Counted from the stretch's first letter, positions 21,041 to 31,035 are shown. The stretch is 64,000 bases of DNA from Pandoraea faecigallinarum (GCF_001029105.3 NZ_CP011807.3:1798001-1862000); one strand, 5' to 3'. A program made the numbers and translations. The notes: a model not told the origin generated them from the letters alone.

Positions 21041-21931
21041 ATGATCGATTCCCGATCCGAGTTTCTGACAGTGCGCGGCCTGCGCCATCACGTTCGCCAA
21101 TGGGGCACCCCCGGCGCGCCCAAGCTTTTTGCACTGCACGGGTGGATGGACGTGTCGGCGTCGTTCCAGTTCGTCGCTCAAACGCTCGCGCAGCGCTGGC
21201 ATGTGCTGGCCCCCGACTGGCGGGGCTTTGGCCTCACCGACTGGCCTGTCGCCGACGGCCGCGCCAGCAGCTATTGGTTTCCCGACTACCTTGCCGATCT
21301 GGACGCCTTGCTCGACGTCTACGCCGAACCGGGCGAGGCCATCAACCTGATTGGCCACAGCATGGGCGGCAACGTGGCCTGTCTGTACGCGGGCGTGCGG
21401 CCCGGCCGTGTGCGGCGTCTGGTGAATCTCGAAGGTTTCGGTCTGCCACCCTCGGCGCCGACAGCGGCGATCCGTCAGCTCAGCCGCTGGCTCGACGACG
21501 TGCAGACCGTGCCGACGTTGCGTCCCTACGCGTCGCTCGCCGATGTGGCGGCGCGTCTGCGCAAAACGAACCCGCGCCTCGCGCCGGAGCGCGCGGCGTG
21601 GCTCTCGCAGCACTGGGCACGGCAGGCGGACGATGGTCAGTGGCACCTGCTCGCCGACGCTGCCCACAAGATCGCCAATCCCTATCCCTACCGACTCGAT
21701 GAAGCGATGGCCGTCTGGAGCAACGTGAGCGCCCCGGTGCTGAACGTGGAAGCGACGGATTCGGATGTCCTACAGCATTTTGCGGGGGCGCAGGGCAAGG
21801 ACGTCTTCCGTGAGCGCTTCGAGGTCTTTCCGAATCTGACGCACGCTTTCGTGCAAGACGCGGGTCATATGCTGCATCACGACCAGCCTGAGGCCGTGGC
21901 ACGGCTGATCGAGGATTTTTGTCGCGGGTAG
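21041..21931 (+). CDS. alpha/beta fold hydrolase
   Basis: 296 codons from ATG 21041 (MIDSRSEFLTVRGL). Typical elements: oxyanion hole HGWMD, DWRGFGLTDWP, nucleophile elbow GHSMGG, and a catalytic His in DAGHMLHHDQPEAV. The architecture is that of an epoxide hydrolase or esterase-like enzyme, but no substrate can be named. The open frame continues upstream through the repeat region without a better start. It is a single-gene unit with 264 bases before the next gene. Confidence 0.9.
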   Translation: MIDSRSEFLTVRGLRHHVRQWGTPGAPKLFALHGWMDVSASFQFVAQTLAQRWHVLAPDWRGFGLTDWPVADGRASSYWFPDYLADLDALLDVYAEPGEAINLIGHSMGGNVACLYAGVRPGRVRRLVNLEGFGLPPSAPTAAIRQLSRWLDDVQTVPTLRPYASLADVAARLRKTNPRLAPERAAWLSQHWARQADDGQWHLLADAAHKIANPYPYRLDEAMAVWSNVSAPVLNVEATDSDVLQHFAGAQGKDVFRERFEVFPNLTHAFVQDAGHMLHHDQPEAVARLIEDFCRG

Positions 21932-22195
21932 CAGGGGCATCGGGACCGGCGGGATCGACTGCATTGACAGCATCGACACGAGACGTCCGTTCCCTGGCTG
22001 TCTGGCCGCGGGTGTGCGGGCGATTCGATAAGTGCACGATGCGGGACGACGCAGGCGGCAGCGAGGCGCGGGCAACTCGCGTCGCGTACACTTGAGCGGT
22101 AGAATGGAGGCGTCATTACCACGTCATACGCCAGTAAAGCGAAGGCTGCGGGACTGCATAGGTACAGGTCCGGCGGCGCTGCCCGGCGGCTCATC

Positions 22196-23029
22196 ATGCT
22201 CAATGCGGATCTTCATTGTCATTCCAGGGTGTCGGACGGCACGCTTTCGCCGTCCGAAGTGGCGCAGGTCGCTTTCGAGGCCGGCGTCGACCTGTGGGCG
22301 CTGACGGACCACGACGAGATCGGCGGGCAGCGCGAAGCGCGTGCGGCGGCCGAAGCGCTCGGTATGCGCTACGTTAGCGGCGTCGAAATTTCCATCACGT
22401 GGGCGAATCGCACGGTGCATATCGTGGGCCTGAACATCGATCCGGGCAATCCGACCCTGATCGACGGCCTCGCGGCAACGCGTGGCGGCCGCGCGGCGCG
22501 GGCGCAGCAGATGAGCGAGCAACTGGCCGCGGCGGGCATCCCCGGGGCTTACGAGGGCGCACTGCGCTTCGTCGGAAACCCCGACCTGATTTCGCGCACG
22601 CACTTCGCGCGTTTTCTGGTCGAGATCGGTCAATGTGCATCGGTCTCGGACGTGTTCGCGAAATATCTGTCCGAAGGCCGTCCGGGCTACGTGGCGCATC
22701 GCTGGGCCACGCTGGAAGATTCCGTGAAATGGATTCGGGGCGCAGGCGGTATCGCTGTCGTCGCCCACCCGGGGCGCTACAAATTCACACCGCTCGAATT
22801 CGGCGCGCTGTTCGATCAGTTCCGCGATCTGGGCGGCGAGGCGATTGAGGTGGTGACCGGCAGCCATACGCCGGAGCAATACCGCGAGTATGCCGATGTC
22901 GCGCGTCAGTACGGTTTTCTGGCGTCGCGCGGCTCGGATTTCCATGGACCGACCGAGAGCCGTGCGCTGCTCGGCAAACTGCCTGCGCTGCCCGACGATC
23001 TGACTCCGGTCTGGAGCCGCTGGCAGTAA
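22196..23029 (+). CDS. PHP-domain 3',5'-nucleoside bisphosphate phosphatase / 5'-3' exoribonuclease AM type
   Basis: 277 codons. PHP metal-binding motifs are present: DLHCHSRVSDG, LTDHDEIGG, YVSGVEIS, VVAHPGRY and GSDFHGPTE. E. coli Rnm (YciV/TrpH) removes phosphate from 3',5'-bisphosphates and trims RNA 5' ends; the pairing with yciO next door supports this assignment. ATG 22196. Confidence 0.92.
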   Translation: MLNADLHCHSRVSDGTLSPSEVAQVAFEAGVDLWALTDHDEIGGQREARAAAEALGMRYVSGVEISITWANRTVHIVGLNIDPGNPTLIDGLAATRGGRAARAQQMSEQLAAAGIPGAYEGALRFVGNPDLISRTHFARFLVEIGQCASVSDVFAKYLSEGRPGYVAHRWATLEDSVKWIRGAGGIAVVAHPGRYKFTPLEFGALFDQFRDLGGEAIEVVTGSHTPEQYREYADVARQYGFLASRGSDFHGPTESRALLGKLPALPDDLTPVWSRWQ

Positions 23030-23041
23030 CCTTCCGACAAC

Positions 23042-23668
23042 ATGTCGCAATTCTTCCAGATCCATCCGGAAAATCCTCAGCCACGTCTCATCAAGCAAGC
23101 TGCGCAGATCATCGACAAGGGCGGCATTGTGGCGTTGCCCACCGATTCGAGCTATGCCATTGCCTGTCATATCGACGACAAGCAGGCCGTTGACCGTCTG
23201 CGCCGCATTCGCGGTCTGGATGAGAAGCAACTGCTGTCGCTGCTCGTGCGCGACCTGTCCGAGCTGGCGGAATTCGCTATTGTGGACAACCAGCAATACC
23301 GGCTGATCAAGGCGACGACCCCGGGGCCGTATGTCTTTATTCTGGAGGCCACCAAGGAAGTGCCGCGACGGCTGTCGCATCCTTCGCGAAAGACCATCGG
23401 TCTGCGGGTGCCCGAGCATGCGATAACGCTGGCCTTGCTGGAGGAATTGGGGCAACCGTTGCTCGCCACGACGCTGATTCTTCCCGAGGAAACGGAACCG
23501 CTGAACGACCCGGAGGAGATTCGGGAGCGCCTGGAAAAGCAACTCGATCTGGTCATCGATGGCGGGGCGTGTCCGAAGGAGCCTTCGACGGTGGTCGATC
23601 TGACGGTCATGCCGCCGGAAGTGCTGCGTCGCGGACGCGGGTCGCTGGCGCCGTTCGGGCTATCCTGA
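23042..23668 (+). CDS. yciO: YciO family protein (Sua5/YrdC-type fold)
   Basis: 208 codons. The fold is that of threonylcarbamoyl-AMP synthases: LPTDSSYAIAC, RIRGLDEKQLLSLL, TPGPYVFILEATKEVPRRL, TIGLRVP and PSTVVDLT. YciO proteins are single-domain relatives with weak or different activity from TsaC. The gene starts 12 bases after the PHP gene, matching E. coli yciV-yciO, so I infer a functional link in RNA or nucleotide metabolism. Confidence 0.92.
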   Translation: MSQFFQIHPENPQPRLIKQAAQIIDKGGIVALPTDSSYAIACHIDDKQAVDRLRRIRGLDEKQLLSLLVRDLSELAEFAIVDNQQYRLIKATTPGPYVFILEATKEVPRRLSHPSRKTIGLRVPEHAITLALLEELGQPLLATTLILPEETEPLNDPEEIRERLEKQLDLVIDGGACPKEPSTVVDLTVMPPEVLRRGRGSLAPFGLS

Positions 23669-23760
23669 GTTCGCCGCGATCCCGCAATCCTTTGGGTGCC
23701 GCTATCTTTGTAAGGACGGGTAATACTGGCGCGCAGGTCTGCTTGTTACAATAGCCGGCT

Positions 23761-24426
23761 ATGAATGCAGACCTGATCCAGACCGTTGCGGTCTACGCGC
23801 TTCCCGTCCTCTTCGCGATTACCTTGCACGAGGCCGCGCACGGCTATGTTGCGAAGCATTTCGGCGACCCCACGGCGTTTCTGATGGGGCGTGTCACGCT
23901 CAATCCCCTCAAGCACATCGATCCCATCGGTACGATTCTCGTGCCGCTGGCGCTGTATTTCATGACGAGCGGGGCGTTCCTGTTCGGCTATGCCAAGCCG
24001 GTGCCAGTGGCGTTCGGCAGTCTGCGCAATCCGCGCATCGATACGATCTGGGTAGCGCTGGCCGGCCCGCTCTGCAACTTCGCCCAGGCGATTCTCTGGG
24101 CTTTGCTCGGGCTGGGACTGCAAGTCGCGGGCGTACGCGAGCCGTTCTTCATGATGATGGCGCAGGCGGGCCTCGTGGTGAATCTCGTGATGTGCATGTT
24201 CAACCTGTTCCCCGTGCCGCCGCTCGATGGCGGGCGCGTGCTGGTGTCGCTGCTGCCTGCGCGCGCGGCCTACACGCTCTCGCGGGTGGAACCCTACGGC
24301 TTCTTCATTGTGATGGCGCTGGTCGTCAGCGGCGTGCTCGGCCGCGTGTGGCTGTGGCCGTTGATTCAGTGGGGGCGTGACGTGATCGTGTGGATGCTCA
24401 CGCCGCTGCTGTCGCTGGTTTCCTGA
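23761..24426 (+). CDS. site-2 protease family (M50) zinc metalloprotease
   Basis: 221 codons, all-membrane. The zinc site is H23-E-A-A-H27 in the first TM, and the third ligand Asp is in NLFPVPPLDGGR. At least five TM segments. This short form lacks PDZ and CBS domains; relatives cleave TM substrates, but the target is unknown. A TACAAT at 23747 lies only 9 bases from the ATG. Confidence 0.93.
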   Translation: MNADLIQTVAVYALPVLFAITLHEAAHGYVAKHFGDPTAFLMGRVTLNPLKHIDPIGTILVPLALYFMTSGAFLFGYAKPVPVAFGSLRNPRIDTIWVALAGPLCNFAQAILWALLGLGLQVAGVREPFFMMMAQAGLVVNLVMCMFNLFPVPPLDGGRVLVSLLPARAAYTLSRVEPYGFFIVMALVVSGVLGRVWLWPLIQWGRDVIVWMLTPLLSLVS

Positions 24427-24451
24427 AGTTTTTGCAGACGATAACTAGACC

Positions 24452-25654
24452 ATGTACCCCGAACGCGTTTTCTCCGGCATGCGACCGACCGGTCGCCTGC
24501 ATCTGGGCCATTATCACGGCGTACTCAAGAACTGGATACAGCTTCAGTCGGAGTATCCGTGCTACTTCTGCGTGGTCGACTGGCATGCGCTTACCACGCA
24601 CTACGAAACGCCGGACGTCATCGAGCAGAACGTATGGGACGTACTGATCGACTGGCTGGCCGCAGGGATCGATCCGAATCAGGCAACGCTCTTCATTCAG
24701 AGCAAGGTGCCCGAGCATGCCGAACTGGCGCTGCTCATCGGCATGAGCACGCCGCTGGGCTGGCTCGAACGTGTGCCAACGTACAAGGAACAGATCGAGA
24801 AGCTCAAGGAAAAAGATCTGTCGACGTACGGTTTCCTCGGTTATCCGGTGCTCATGGCGGCGGACATTCTGCTGTACCGCGCGCTGCACGTGCCGGTCGG
24901 CGAGGATCAGGTGCCGCACGTCGAAATGACGCGCGAAATCGCGCGGCGCTTTAACTATCTCTACGGCCGCGAGGCGGGCTTTGAAGAGAAGGCGCTGGCG
25001 GCCGCACGCAAGCTCGGCGGCAAACGCTCGAAGCTTTATCTCGAGTTGCGTAACGCGTATCAGGAGAAGGGCGACGACGAGGCGCTCGAACAGGCGCGTG
25101 CCATGCTCTCCGAATCGCAGTCGTTGTCGATGGGCGATCGCGAGCGGCTTTTCGGCTATCTCGAAGGCGCACGCAAGCTCATCCTCGTGGAGCCGCAGGC
25201 GTTGCTTACGCCGGCTTCGCGTATGCCGGGCCTCGACGGACAGAAGATGTCGAAGTCGTACAACAACACTATCGGTCTGCGCGAAGACGCGGAATCGATC
25301 ACCAGGAAGGTGCGCACGATGCCGACGGATCCGGCACGCGTGCGTCGTACGGATCCGGGCGACCCCGACAAGTGCCCGGTGTGGCAACTGCACCAGGTCT
25401 ACAGCGACGACGACACGCGCGAGTGGGTTCAGAAGGGCTGCCGCAGTGCCGGAATCGGTTGCATCGAGTGCAAGCAGCCGGTCATCGAAGGCATTCTGCG
25501 TGAGCAGCAGCCCATGCTCGAGCGTGCGCAAAAGTACATGGACGATCCGTCGTTGTTGCGTGCCATCGTGGCCGACGGCTGCGAGAAGGCCCGCAAGTCG
25601 GCGCAGGAAATCATGCGCGATGTCCGCGAGGCCATGGGGCTCCAGTACTCATGA
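24452..25654 (+). CDS. trpS: tryptophanyl-tRNA synthetase
   Basis: 400 codons. Charges tRNA-Trp. The class-I signatures are HLGHYHG (HIGH) near residue 17 and KMSKSYNN (KMSKS) near 265. The long type with an insertion (about 170-230) and a C-terminal [20 protein letters not shown] motif matches betaproteobacterial TrpS; E. coli TrpS is shorter (about 334). ATG 24452. Its last four bases overlap the next gene as ATGA. Confidence 0.97.
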   Translation: MYPERVFSGMRPTGRLHLGHYHGVLKNWIQLQSEYPCYFCVVDWHALTTHYETPDVIEQNVWDVLIDWLAAGIDPNQATLFIQSKVPEHAELALLIGMSTPLGWLERVPTYKEQIEKLKEKDLSTYGFLGYPVLMAADILLYRALHVPVGEDQVPHVEMTREIARRFNYLYGREAGFEEKALAAARKLGGKRSKLYLELRNAYQEKGDDEALEQARAMLSESQSLSMGDRERLFGYLEGARKLILVEPQALLTPASRMPGLDGQKMSKSYNNTIGLREDAESITRKVRTMPTDPARVRRTDPGDPDKCPVWQLHQVYSDDDTREWVQKGCRSAGIGCIECKQPVIEGILREQQPMLERAQKYMDDPSLLRAIVADGCEKARKSAQEIMRDVREAMGLQYS

Positions 25655-26250
25655 CGGACGCTGTCGACGTCTGCGCGGCGCACGGCACCGGCGCACCGTC
25701 GCCGTGGCTGGTACGCTGGGCGCATCTGATCGGGCCCGGGGCGCGCGTACTCGATCTGGCGTGCGGTCACGGGCGTCATGCGCGCTGGCTGGCGGCCAGG
25801 GGCGCGCACGTCACGGCCGTCGATCGCGATGGGGCTGCCCTTGCCACGATGTCAACGCTGGCCAACGTGACGACGCACGAAGCCGATCTGGAAGGCGCGC
25901 CGTGGCCGTTGGCCGCGCAGGCCACGTTCGATGCGGTTGTCGTCACCAATTATCTGCACCGGCCCCTGTTCGGGCGTATCGCTGCAAGCGTTGCGCCGGG
26001 CGGTGTCCTCATTTACGAAACCTTTGCGCAGGGAAACGAAAGGTACGGGAAACCGTCCAATCCCGCGTTCCTGCTGGCTCCGGGCGAGTTGCTCGATGTC
26101 GCGCGCGAGGCGGGTTTGCGGGTGGCTGCGTTCGAGGACGTCACGATGCCGGCGCCGGGCGCTGCGTGTGTGCAAAGACTGTGCGCCACGCGCGCGGCGA
26201 CCCCCGGGGAAAACCCCGGCACCGCCGCGCTGTACGAGGCGACAGCGTAA
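25651..26250 (+). CDS. class I SAM-dependent methyltransferase
   Basis: 199 codons. Motif I VLDLACGHGRHARWLA, acidic residue in VTAVDRDG, then VVVTNYLHRP (motif IV) and TFAQGNERYGKPSNPAFLLAPGELL. It resembles TehB-like small-molecule methyltransferases; the substrate is unknown. The start overlaps the trpS stop by 4 bases, so it is translationally coupled. This pairing is usual in Burkholderiales. Confidence 0.9.
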   Translation: MTDAVDVCAAHGTGAPSPWLVRWAHLIGPGARVLDLACGHGRHARWLAARGAHVTAVDRDGAALATMSTLANVTTHEADLEGAPWPLAAQATFDAVVVTNYLHRPLFGRIAASVAPGGVLIYETFAQGNERYGKPSNPAFLLAPGELLDVAREAGLRVAAFEDVTMPAPGAACVQRLCATRAATPGENPGTAALYEATA

Positions 26251-26255
26251 TCCGC

Positions 26256-26261
26256 TACAAT
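26256..26261 (+). promoter_or_regulatory. possible -10 element TACAAT before dapA
   Basis: TACAAT stands 31 bases before the dapA start. No convincing -35 at the right distance, so this is tentative. Confidence 0.35.
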
Positions 26262-26292
26262 CCACCCTTATCGCTGAATTGTTCGATCCAAC

Positions 26293-27210
26293 ATGACTAC
26301 CCAAACCCCGATTCAAGGCAGTATCGTCGCGATTGTCACGCCGATGAAAGAGGACGGCAGCCTTGACCGTGACGCACTGTGCAACCTGATCAACTGGCAC
26401 GTCGACGAAGGCACGGACGGTATCGTCATCGTGGGCACGTCGGGCGAATCGCCGACGGTCAACGTCGCGGAGCACTGCGAACTCATCGAGATCGCCGTCA
26501 AGCAAACGGCCGAAGCCGGCCAGTCGCGCGGTCGCAAGGTGCACGTGATCGCCGGTACCGGCGGCAATTCGACGGCCGAAGCCATCGAGCTCACGAAGCA
26601 CGCGAAGAAGGTGGGCGCCGATGCGTCGTTGCAGGTTGTGCCTTACTACAACAAGCCGACGCAGGAAGGCCAGTACCAGCATTTCCGCGCCATCGCCGAA
26701 GCCGGCGAGCTTCCGGTCATCCTCTATAATGTGCCCGGCCGTACGGTTGCGGACGCCAGCAACGAAACGCTGCTGCGTCTGGCACAGGTGCCGGGCATCA
26801 TCGGCGTGAAAGACGCCACGGGTAATCTGGATCGCGGCATCGACCTGATCCGGCGCGCCCCAAAGAGCTTCGCCGTGTACAGCGGCGACGACCTGACTGC
26901 CGTTGCGCTCATGCTCATGGGCGGTCGGGGTAATATCTCGGTCACCGCCAACGTGGCACCGCGTGCGATGCACGAACTGTGCGCGGCGGCGCTGGCCGGC
27001 GACGTGGCAACGGCACGGGAACTGCAATTCAAGTTGTTCGAACTGCATCGCGCCATGTTCGTCGAAGCCAATCCGATCCCCGTGAAATGGGCGCTGCAAA
27101 AGATGGGCATGATCGCGTCGGGCATTCGCCTGCCGCTCACGCCGCTGGCGCAGCCGTATCAGGACACGGTGCTCCAAGCCCTCAAGTCGGCCAACATCGC
27201 TGTTGTCTAA
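26293..27210 (+). CDS. dapA: 4-hydroxy-tetrahydrodipicolinate synthase
   Basis: 305 codons. First step of the diaminopimelate/lysine branch, condensing aspartate semialdehyde and pyruvate. Active-site residues are seen: Y145 in [11 protein letters not shown]150 and Schiff-base Lys K173 in [13 protein letters not shown] 26293. bamC follows after 51 bases, the conserved dapA-bamC order. Confidence 0.98.
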   Translation: MTTQTPIQGSIVAIVTPMKEDGSLDRDALCNLINWHVDEGTDGIVIVGTSGESPTVNVAEHCELIEIAVKQTAEAGQSRGRKVHVIAGTGGNSTAEAIELTKHAKKVGADASLQVVPYYNKPTQEGQYQHFRAIAEAGELPVILYNVPGRTVADASNETLLRLAQVPGIIGVKDATGNLDRGIDLIRRAPKSFAVYSGDDLTAVALMLMGGRGNISVTANVAPRAMHELCAAALAGDVATARELQFKLFELHRAMFVEANPIPVKWALQKMGMIASGIRLPLTPLAQPYQDTVLQALKSANIAVV

Positions 27211-27261
27211 GCTGTCGTTCAGGCACCCGGGTTCGATTGCCCACCCATTTTTTTGCGACTC

Positions 27262-28404
27262 ATGAAACGAATCGTCAGTAATTCCGTAGCTCGTCCCGTG
27301 CTGGCATGGGCCGCTATTGCCTCGTTGGCCCTCGTCGCCGGATGTAGTTCCCTGTCGAGCGCCTTGTCGTCCGACAAGGTCGACTACAAGAGCTCGAAAA
27401 CCGGCCCCTCGCTGGACGTTCCGCCGGATCTGACGAACGTTCAGGCCGCCGACCGCAAGTACGTGACGCCGGGCGGCACCGCCACGCTGTCGAACTACGA
27501 GACGCAGCAAAAGGTCGTGGCAGCCAATCCGACGGATAACGTGCTGCCGAGCGTGCCGGGCATGAAAGTCGTGCGCGACGGCAACGAGCGCTGGCTTGTG
27601 ATCCAGAAGCCGGCTGGCGATCTTTGGCCGACGCTGCGTGAGTTCTGGCAAGAAAACGGCTTCGTGCTGACGATCGATTCGGCAGATACGGGCGTGATGG
27701 AAACCGACTGGGCGGAAAATCGCGCCAAGCTGAATCAGGACATCATCCGCGATCTGCTCGGCAAGGTGCTCGACGGTCTGTATTCGACGGGGGAGCGCGA
27801 TCGTTTCCGTACCCGTGTCGAACGTGATCCGAACGGCGGCACGGACATTTACATCACACACCGTCGTATGGTGGAAGTGTTCACGAACTCGCAGAAGGAC
27901 ACGACCAAGTGGGAGCCGGCCCCGAACGATCCGGGGCTCGAAGCGATCATGCTGACCAAGCTGATGCAGCGCTTCGGTGCGCAGGCCGACCAGGCCAAGG
28001 CTCAGGTGGAAAGCGCCAAGGCGAGCGGTCCGACGAGCCAGGTCGTGAAGACGGCCGATGCGTCTTACCTCGACATCAACGAGCCGTTCGACCGCGCCTG
28101 GCGTCGTGTCGGGGTGGCGCTCGATCGCGGTAACTTCACCGTGGACGATCGTGACCGCGCGAAGGGGTTGTATTTCGTGAGCTACGTGGATCCGGCATCG
28201 CTGTCGAAGGACAATGGTTTCTTCTACAGCCTGTTCCATGCCAAGGAAGTGCAGGACCAGAAGAAAGCCAAGAAGTACAGCGTCAACGTGCAAGGTCGTG
28301 GCGACAACCAGACGCGTGTGCAGGTGCTCGACGACAAGGGTAACGTCGACAACTCGCAGATCGCTCAAACGATCATCAGCGTGATCGGCAACCAGCTCCG
28401 TTAA
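27262..28404 (+). CDS. bamC: outer membrane protein assembly factor BamC
   Basis: 380 codons. A lipoprotein of the BAM complex that inserts outer-membrane beta-barrels. Signal peptide with lipobox VAGC, Cys28 being lipidated. An unstructured N-terminal stretch (about 40-90, DVPPDLTNVQ) binds BamD in relatives. Two helix-grip domains follow (about 105-225 and 275-380). ATG 27262 gives MKRIVSNSV; TTG three codons upstream is rejected. Confidence 0.94.
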   Translation: MKRIVSNSVARPVLAWAAIASLALVAGCSSLSSALSSDKVDYKSSKTGPSLDVPPDLTNVQAADRKYVTPGGTATLSNYETQQKVVAANPTDNVLPSVPGMKVVRDGNERWLVIQKPAGDLWPTLREFWQENGFVLTIDSADTGVMETDWAENRAKLNQDIIRDLLGKVLDGLYSTGERDRFRTRVERDPNGGTDIYITHRRMVEVFTNSQKDTTKWEPAPNDPGLEAIMLTKLMQRFGAQADQAKAQVESAKASGPTSQVVKTADASYLDINEPFDRAWRRVGVALDRGNFTVDDRDRAKGLYFVSYVDPASLSKDNGFFYSLFHAKEVQDQKKAKKYSVNVQGRGDNQTRVQVLDDKGNVDNSQIAQTIISVIGNQLR

Positions 28405-28412
28405 GGCGGGGC

Positions 28413-29204
28413 GTGCGGTTCGCCAGTTTAGGCAGCGGCAGCGAAGGCAATGCCCTGCTGGTGGAGGCGTCGGAAGGCGCCTCCACGACACGTATCCTCC
28501 TCGATTGCGGATTCTCCATGCGAGAGGTCGAGCGGCGCCTTGCGGCACGCTCGGTCGACGTGGCGTCGCTCGACGCCATCGTCATCACGCATGAGCACGC
28601 CGACCACATCGGTAGTGCGCTTTCCCTTACTCGCAAGTATCGAATCCCGCTCATCATGAGTTGGGGGACGGGGCAGGCCGTCAAGGTCGCTGCGACGCTC
28701 AAGTCCGATGGTGACGACGCGCTGGTGCGTTGGTGCCGTTCCGACGAGCGGTTGGCGGTGGGGGCTCTCGAGCTTCATCCGTACACGGTGCCTCATGACG
28801 CGCGCGAACCGTTGCAGTTCGTGTTTTCGGATGGCGCCCGTCGTCTCGGTGTGCTTACGGACGCAGGCTGCCCGACCGCTCACCTGATCGCCACCCTCGG
28901 TGGTTGCGACGCGCTGGTGCTCGAATGCAACCACGATCGCGAGATGCTGGCCAACAGCAAATATCCGCCGTCGCTCAAGGCGCGCATTGGCGGTACGTAT
29001 GGCCATCTGGCGAACGACGCGGCTGCGGAAATACTCGGGGCCATCGACCGCGCGAAGCTTCGGCGCGTGATTTGCGCGCACCTGAGCGAGCAGAACAATA
29101 CGCCGGCACTGGCGATGGCGGCGATGTCGGCGGTGATTGGCGCTGAGGCGACGGAGATTCTCGTCGCGACACAAGCCGGTGGGTTCGACTGGTTGACGTG
29201 TTGA
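28413..29204 (+). CDS. MBL-fold metallo-hydrolase (YycJ/WalJ-like)
   Basis: 263 codons from GTG 28413, 8 bases after bamC. N-terminal FASLGSGSEGNALLVE and ILLDCGFS are the YycJ-type signature, and the metal motif THEHADHIG is complete, with further ligands in VPHDA, LECNHD and ICAHLSEQNN. Relatives are ribonuclease-Z-like nucleases. It follows bamC in many betaproteobacteria. Confidence 0.92.
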   Translation: MRFASLGSGSEGNALLVEASEGASTTRILLDCGFSMREVERRLAARSVDVASLDAIVITHEHADHIGSALSLTRKYRIPLIMSWGTGQAVKVAATLKSDGDDALVRWCRSDERLAVGALELHPYTVPHDAREPLQFVFSDGARRLGVLTDAGCPTAHLIATLGGCDALVLECNHDREMLANSKYPPSLKARIGGTYGHLANDAAAEILGAIDRAKLRRVICAHLSEQNNTPALAMAAMSAVIGAEATEILVATQAGGFDWLTC

Positions 29205-29234
29205 CGCGGCGCGTGCCGCGAAACGTGTAGACGC

Positions 29235-29265
29235 AAAAAAGCCGGTCGAGAGACCGGCTTTTTTT
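29235..29265. terminator. bidirectional rho-independent terminator
   Basis: AAAAAA-GCCGGTC-gaga-GACCGGC-TTTTTTT: a 7-bp perfect stem with A and T runs, ending both the bamC operon and the converging lipoprotein gene. Confidence 0.93.
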
Positions 29266-29292
29266 GCTCAACTGCCTCGCGGCAGCGAGAGC

Positions 29293-29550
29293 TTACTTGC
29301 TGGCAGCAGCGTCAGCGGCCGAAGCAACGGCGTCAGCAGCAGCACCAGCAGCCGAAGCGGCCGTGTCAGCAGCAGCACCGGCAGCCGAAGCAGCCGAATC
29401 AGCAGCAGCGCCAGCAGCCGAAGCGGCGTCCGAAGCAGCCGTAGCAGCCGAAGCGGCAGCGTCAGCAGCCGGAGCAGCGGCTTCTTCCTTCTTGCCGCAG
29501 GCGGTCAGGGCGATAGCCAACAACGAAGCGACGAGGAGAGACTTCTTCAT
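29293..29550 (-). CDS. small Ala-rich lipoprotein with 11-residue repeats
   Basis: 85 codons from ATG 29550 (an AAGGA box lies 7 bases upstream). Signal peptide KKSLLVASLLAIALTA ends in lipobox LTAC with Cys18. The mature part is short Lys/Glu (GKKEEAAAP) and then nearly all Ala, Ser, Asp and Gly, with three repeats of about SAASAAGAAAD. The periodic Ala pattern suggests an alanine-zipper coiled coil like Lpp; whether it contacts peptidoglycan is unknown. The C-terminus ends SK. Similar proteins are common in Burkholderiales, with variable repeat number. Confidence 0.85.
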   Translation of the reverse strand: MKKSLLVASLLAIALTACGKKEEAAAPAADAAASAATAASDAASAAGAAADSAASAAGAAADTAASAAGAAADAVASAADAAASK

Positions 29551-29728
29551 GATCACGTCCTTTTATGGTAGAAGACAAGCGAATAAATATTAGTTACGGT
29601 AATACGCTCTTGCCAGCGCAAAGCCGATTGCGAGACATTGGCAATTGAGGATTACCCTTGGTCATGCAAGCTGCTTGGCGAGAAATTATATTGGGTTTTC
29701 CCCAACGCGTCACGTCAATCTCGCGCAT

Positions 29729-30949
29729 TTACCCCGCTTTTTTCCTTACGGCGCGCAACTTTCGCCCGGGCTTCGAGTCACGTCCAAGTTCCAACCAACC
29801 CGAAGCGTACCAATCGTACAGAATTTCAACGATTTCTTGGTCATTTTGCTCGAATTTCGCACATTCGCCCGCTTTCAGTGCGCGTCGATCGGCAAGCCTG
29901 CGTAAGGTGGGGCGCGCATTGACGGGCACTTCCAGCGGTTCGCCGTTGACGTAATACCGGTTGCGCCGATACAACAACTGCGTCTTTGCCGACAGCGTTA
30001 GCCCTCGCGCCGATGCTTCGCGTGCGAAACGCACGGTCGAAAGCGGCTTCTGCGGCGGGTCGAAAAACACATGCGACTTGGGCTCGCTCAGCCAGCGTCC
30101 CAGAAAATCTTCCACCTCCTTTGGGCCCCAGCGCACGCGCTTGAGCTGCGAGATGAGCGTGTCGATCATTGCCTCGGGCAGCGCGGCAGGATGTTTGACA
30201 GCCGGTTGTTCCGGATCTGCGTATCGGCCAGCGAAATGGCGCGCAAACGGCAGTTCTGCCACATTTTCGGCAAGGTAATACAGGAAGTTTTGAAGCATCT
30301 CCTGTTCGAGCGGTGCCCGAAAACCGATCGAGTAAGTCATGCATTCGCCTTGCGCGATGCCATCGTGTGCATAGCCAGGCGGCAGGTACAGCATGTCGCC
30401 CGGCTCCAGCACCCATTCTTCTTGCGCTTCGAAATGTTCGAGGATGCGCAGCGGCACGTTTTCGCGCCACGTCGTATCGCGTTGCGGACCGATGCGCCAG
30501 CGACGCTTGCCATGGGCTTGCAGCAGGAACACGTCGTACGAGTCGAGGTGCGGGCCGACGCCGCCGCCGTCGGTCGCGTAGCTGATCATCACATCGTCGA
30601 GACGCGCGTCGGGAATAAAGCGAAACTGTTGCATGAGGGCGTCGATTGCCGGGGCGTGGAGATTCACGCCTTGCACGAGAAGTGTCCACTGCTTGCGCGT
30701 GAGCGGCGGCAGATCGCCGGCATCGAACGGCCCGTGATTGAGCTGCCAGCGATTGCGGGCGTGACTGACGAGGCGCGATTCGACGTCGTCCCGGGCCGCG
30801 AGTTCGAACAGCGCATCGCGCGAGAGCGGCGCGGCGAAGCCGGGAATGGCTTGCCGGATGAGCAAGGGGCGCTTGTGCCAGTAGCGCTTCATGAACGCGT
30901 CGGGCGCGAGGCCGCCAAGCAGGGAGAGGGTGTGGCGAGATGTCGTCAT
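29729..30949 (-). CDS. roxA: ribosomal protein uL16 3-hydroxylase (JmjC/cupin oxygenase, YcfD/RoxA type)
   Basis: 406 codons. A 2-oxoglutarate/Fe(II) oxygenase that hydroxylates an Arg of uL16. Iron ligands: H and D in GPHLDSYDVFL and His in GYAHDGIAQGE. N-terminal GGLAPDAFMKRYWHKRPLLIRQA and a C-terminal winged-helix part are typical. ATG 30949 (MTTSRHTLSLLGG) is chosen; the frame continues upstream through the slyD promoter. It is divergent from slyD with 86 bases between. Confidence 0.94.
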   Translation of the reverse strand: MTTSRHTLSLLGGLAPDAFMKRYWHKRPLLIRQAIPGFAAPLSRDALFELAARDDVESRLVSHARNRWQLNHGPFDAGDLPPLTRKQWTLLVQGVNLHAPAIDALMQQFRFIPDARLDDVMISYATDGGGVGPHLDSYDVFLLQAHGKRRWRIGPQRDTTWRENVPLRILEHFEAQEEWVLEPGDMLYLPPGYAHDGIAQGECMTYSIGFRAPLEQEMLQNFLYYLAENVAELPFARHFAGRYADPEQPAVKHPAALPEAMIDTLISQLKRVRWGPKEVEDFLGRWLSEPKSHVFFDPPQKPLSTVRFAREASARGLTLSAKTQLLYRRNRYYVNGEPLEVPVNARPTLRRLADRRALKAGECAKFEQNDQEIVEILYDWYASGWLELGRDSKPGRKLRAVRKKAG

Positions 30950-31005
30950 GCGTAATCGATGTAATCGATACAGCCGCTGCCGGGGCGCTGTCATACGGCT
31001 GCGCG

Positions 31006-31011
31006 TATAAT
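31006..31011 (+). promoter_or_regulatory. -10 element TATAAT of slyD
   Basis: Perfect TATAAT, 25 bases before the slyD start. The -35 is not obvious. Confidence 0.6.
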
Positions 31012-31035
31012 GCGGGCTGTTTTTCGGAGAGTTTG

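Noticed and set aside
25852..28548. Antisense open frame of about 900 codons across dapA and bamC
   Set aside because: The plus-strand genes are unmistakable; the antisense frame is Arg/His-rich without domains.
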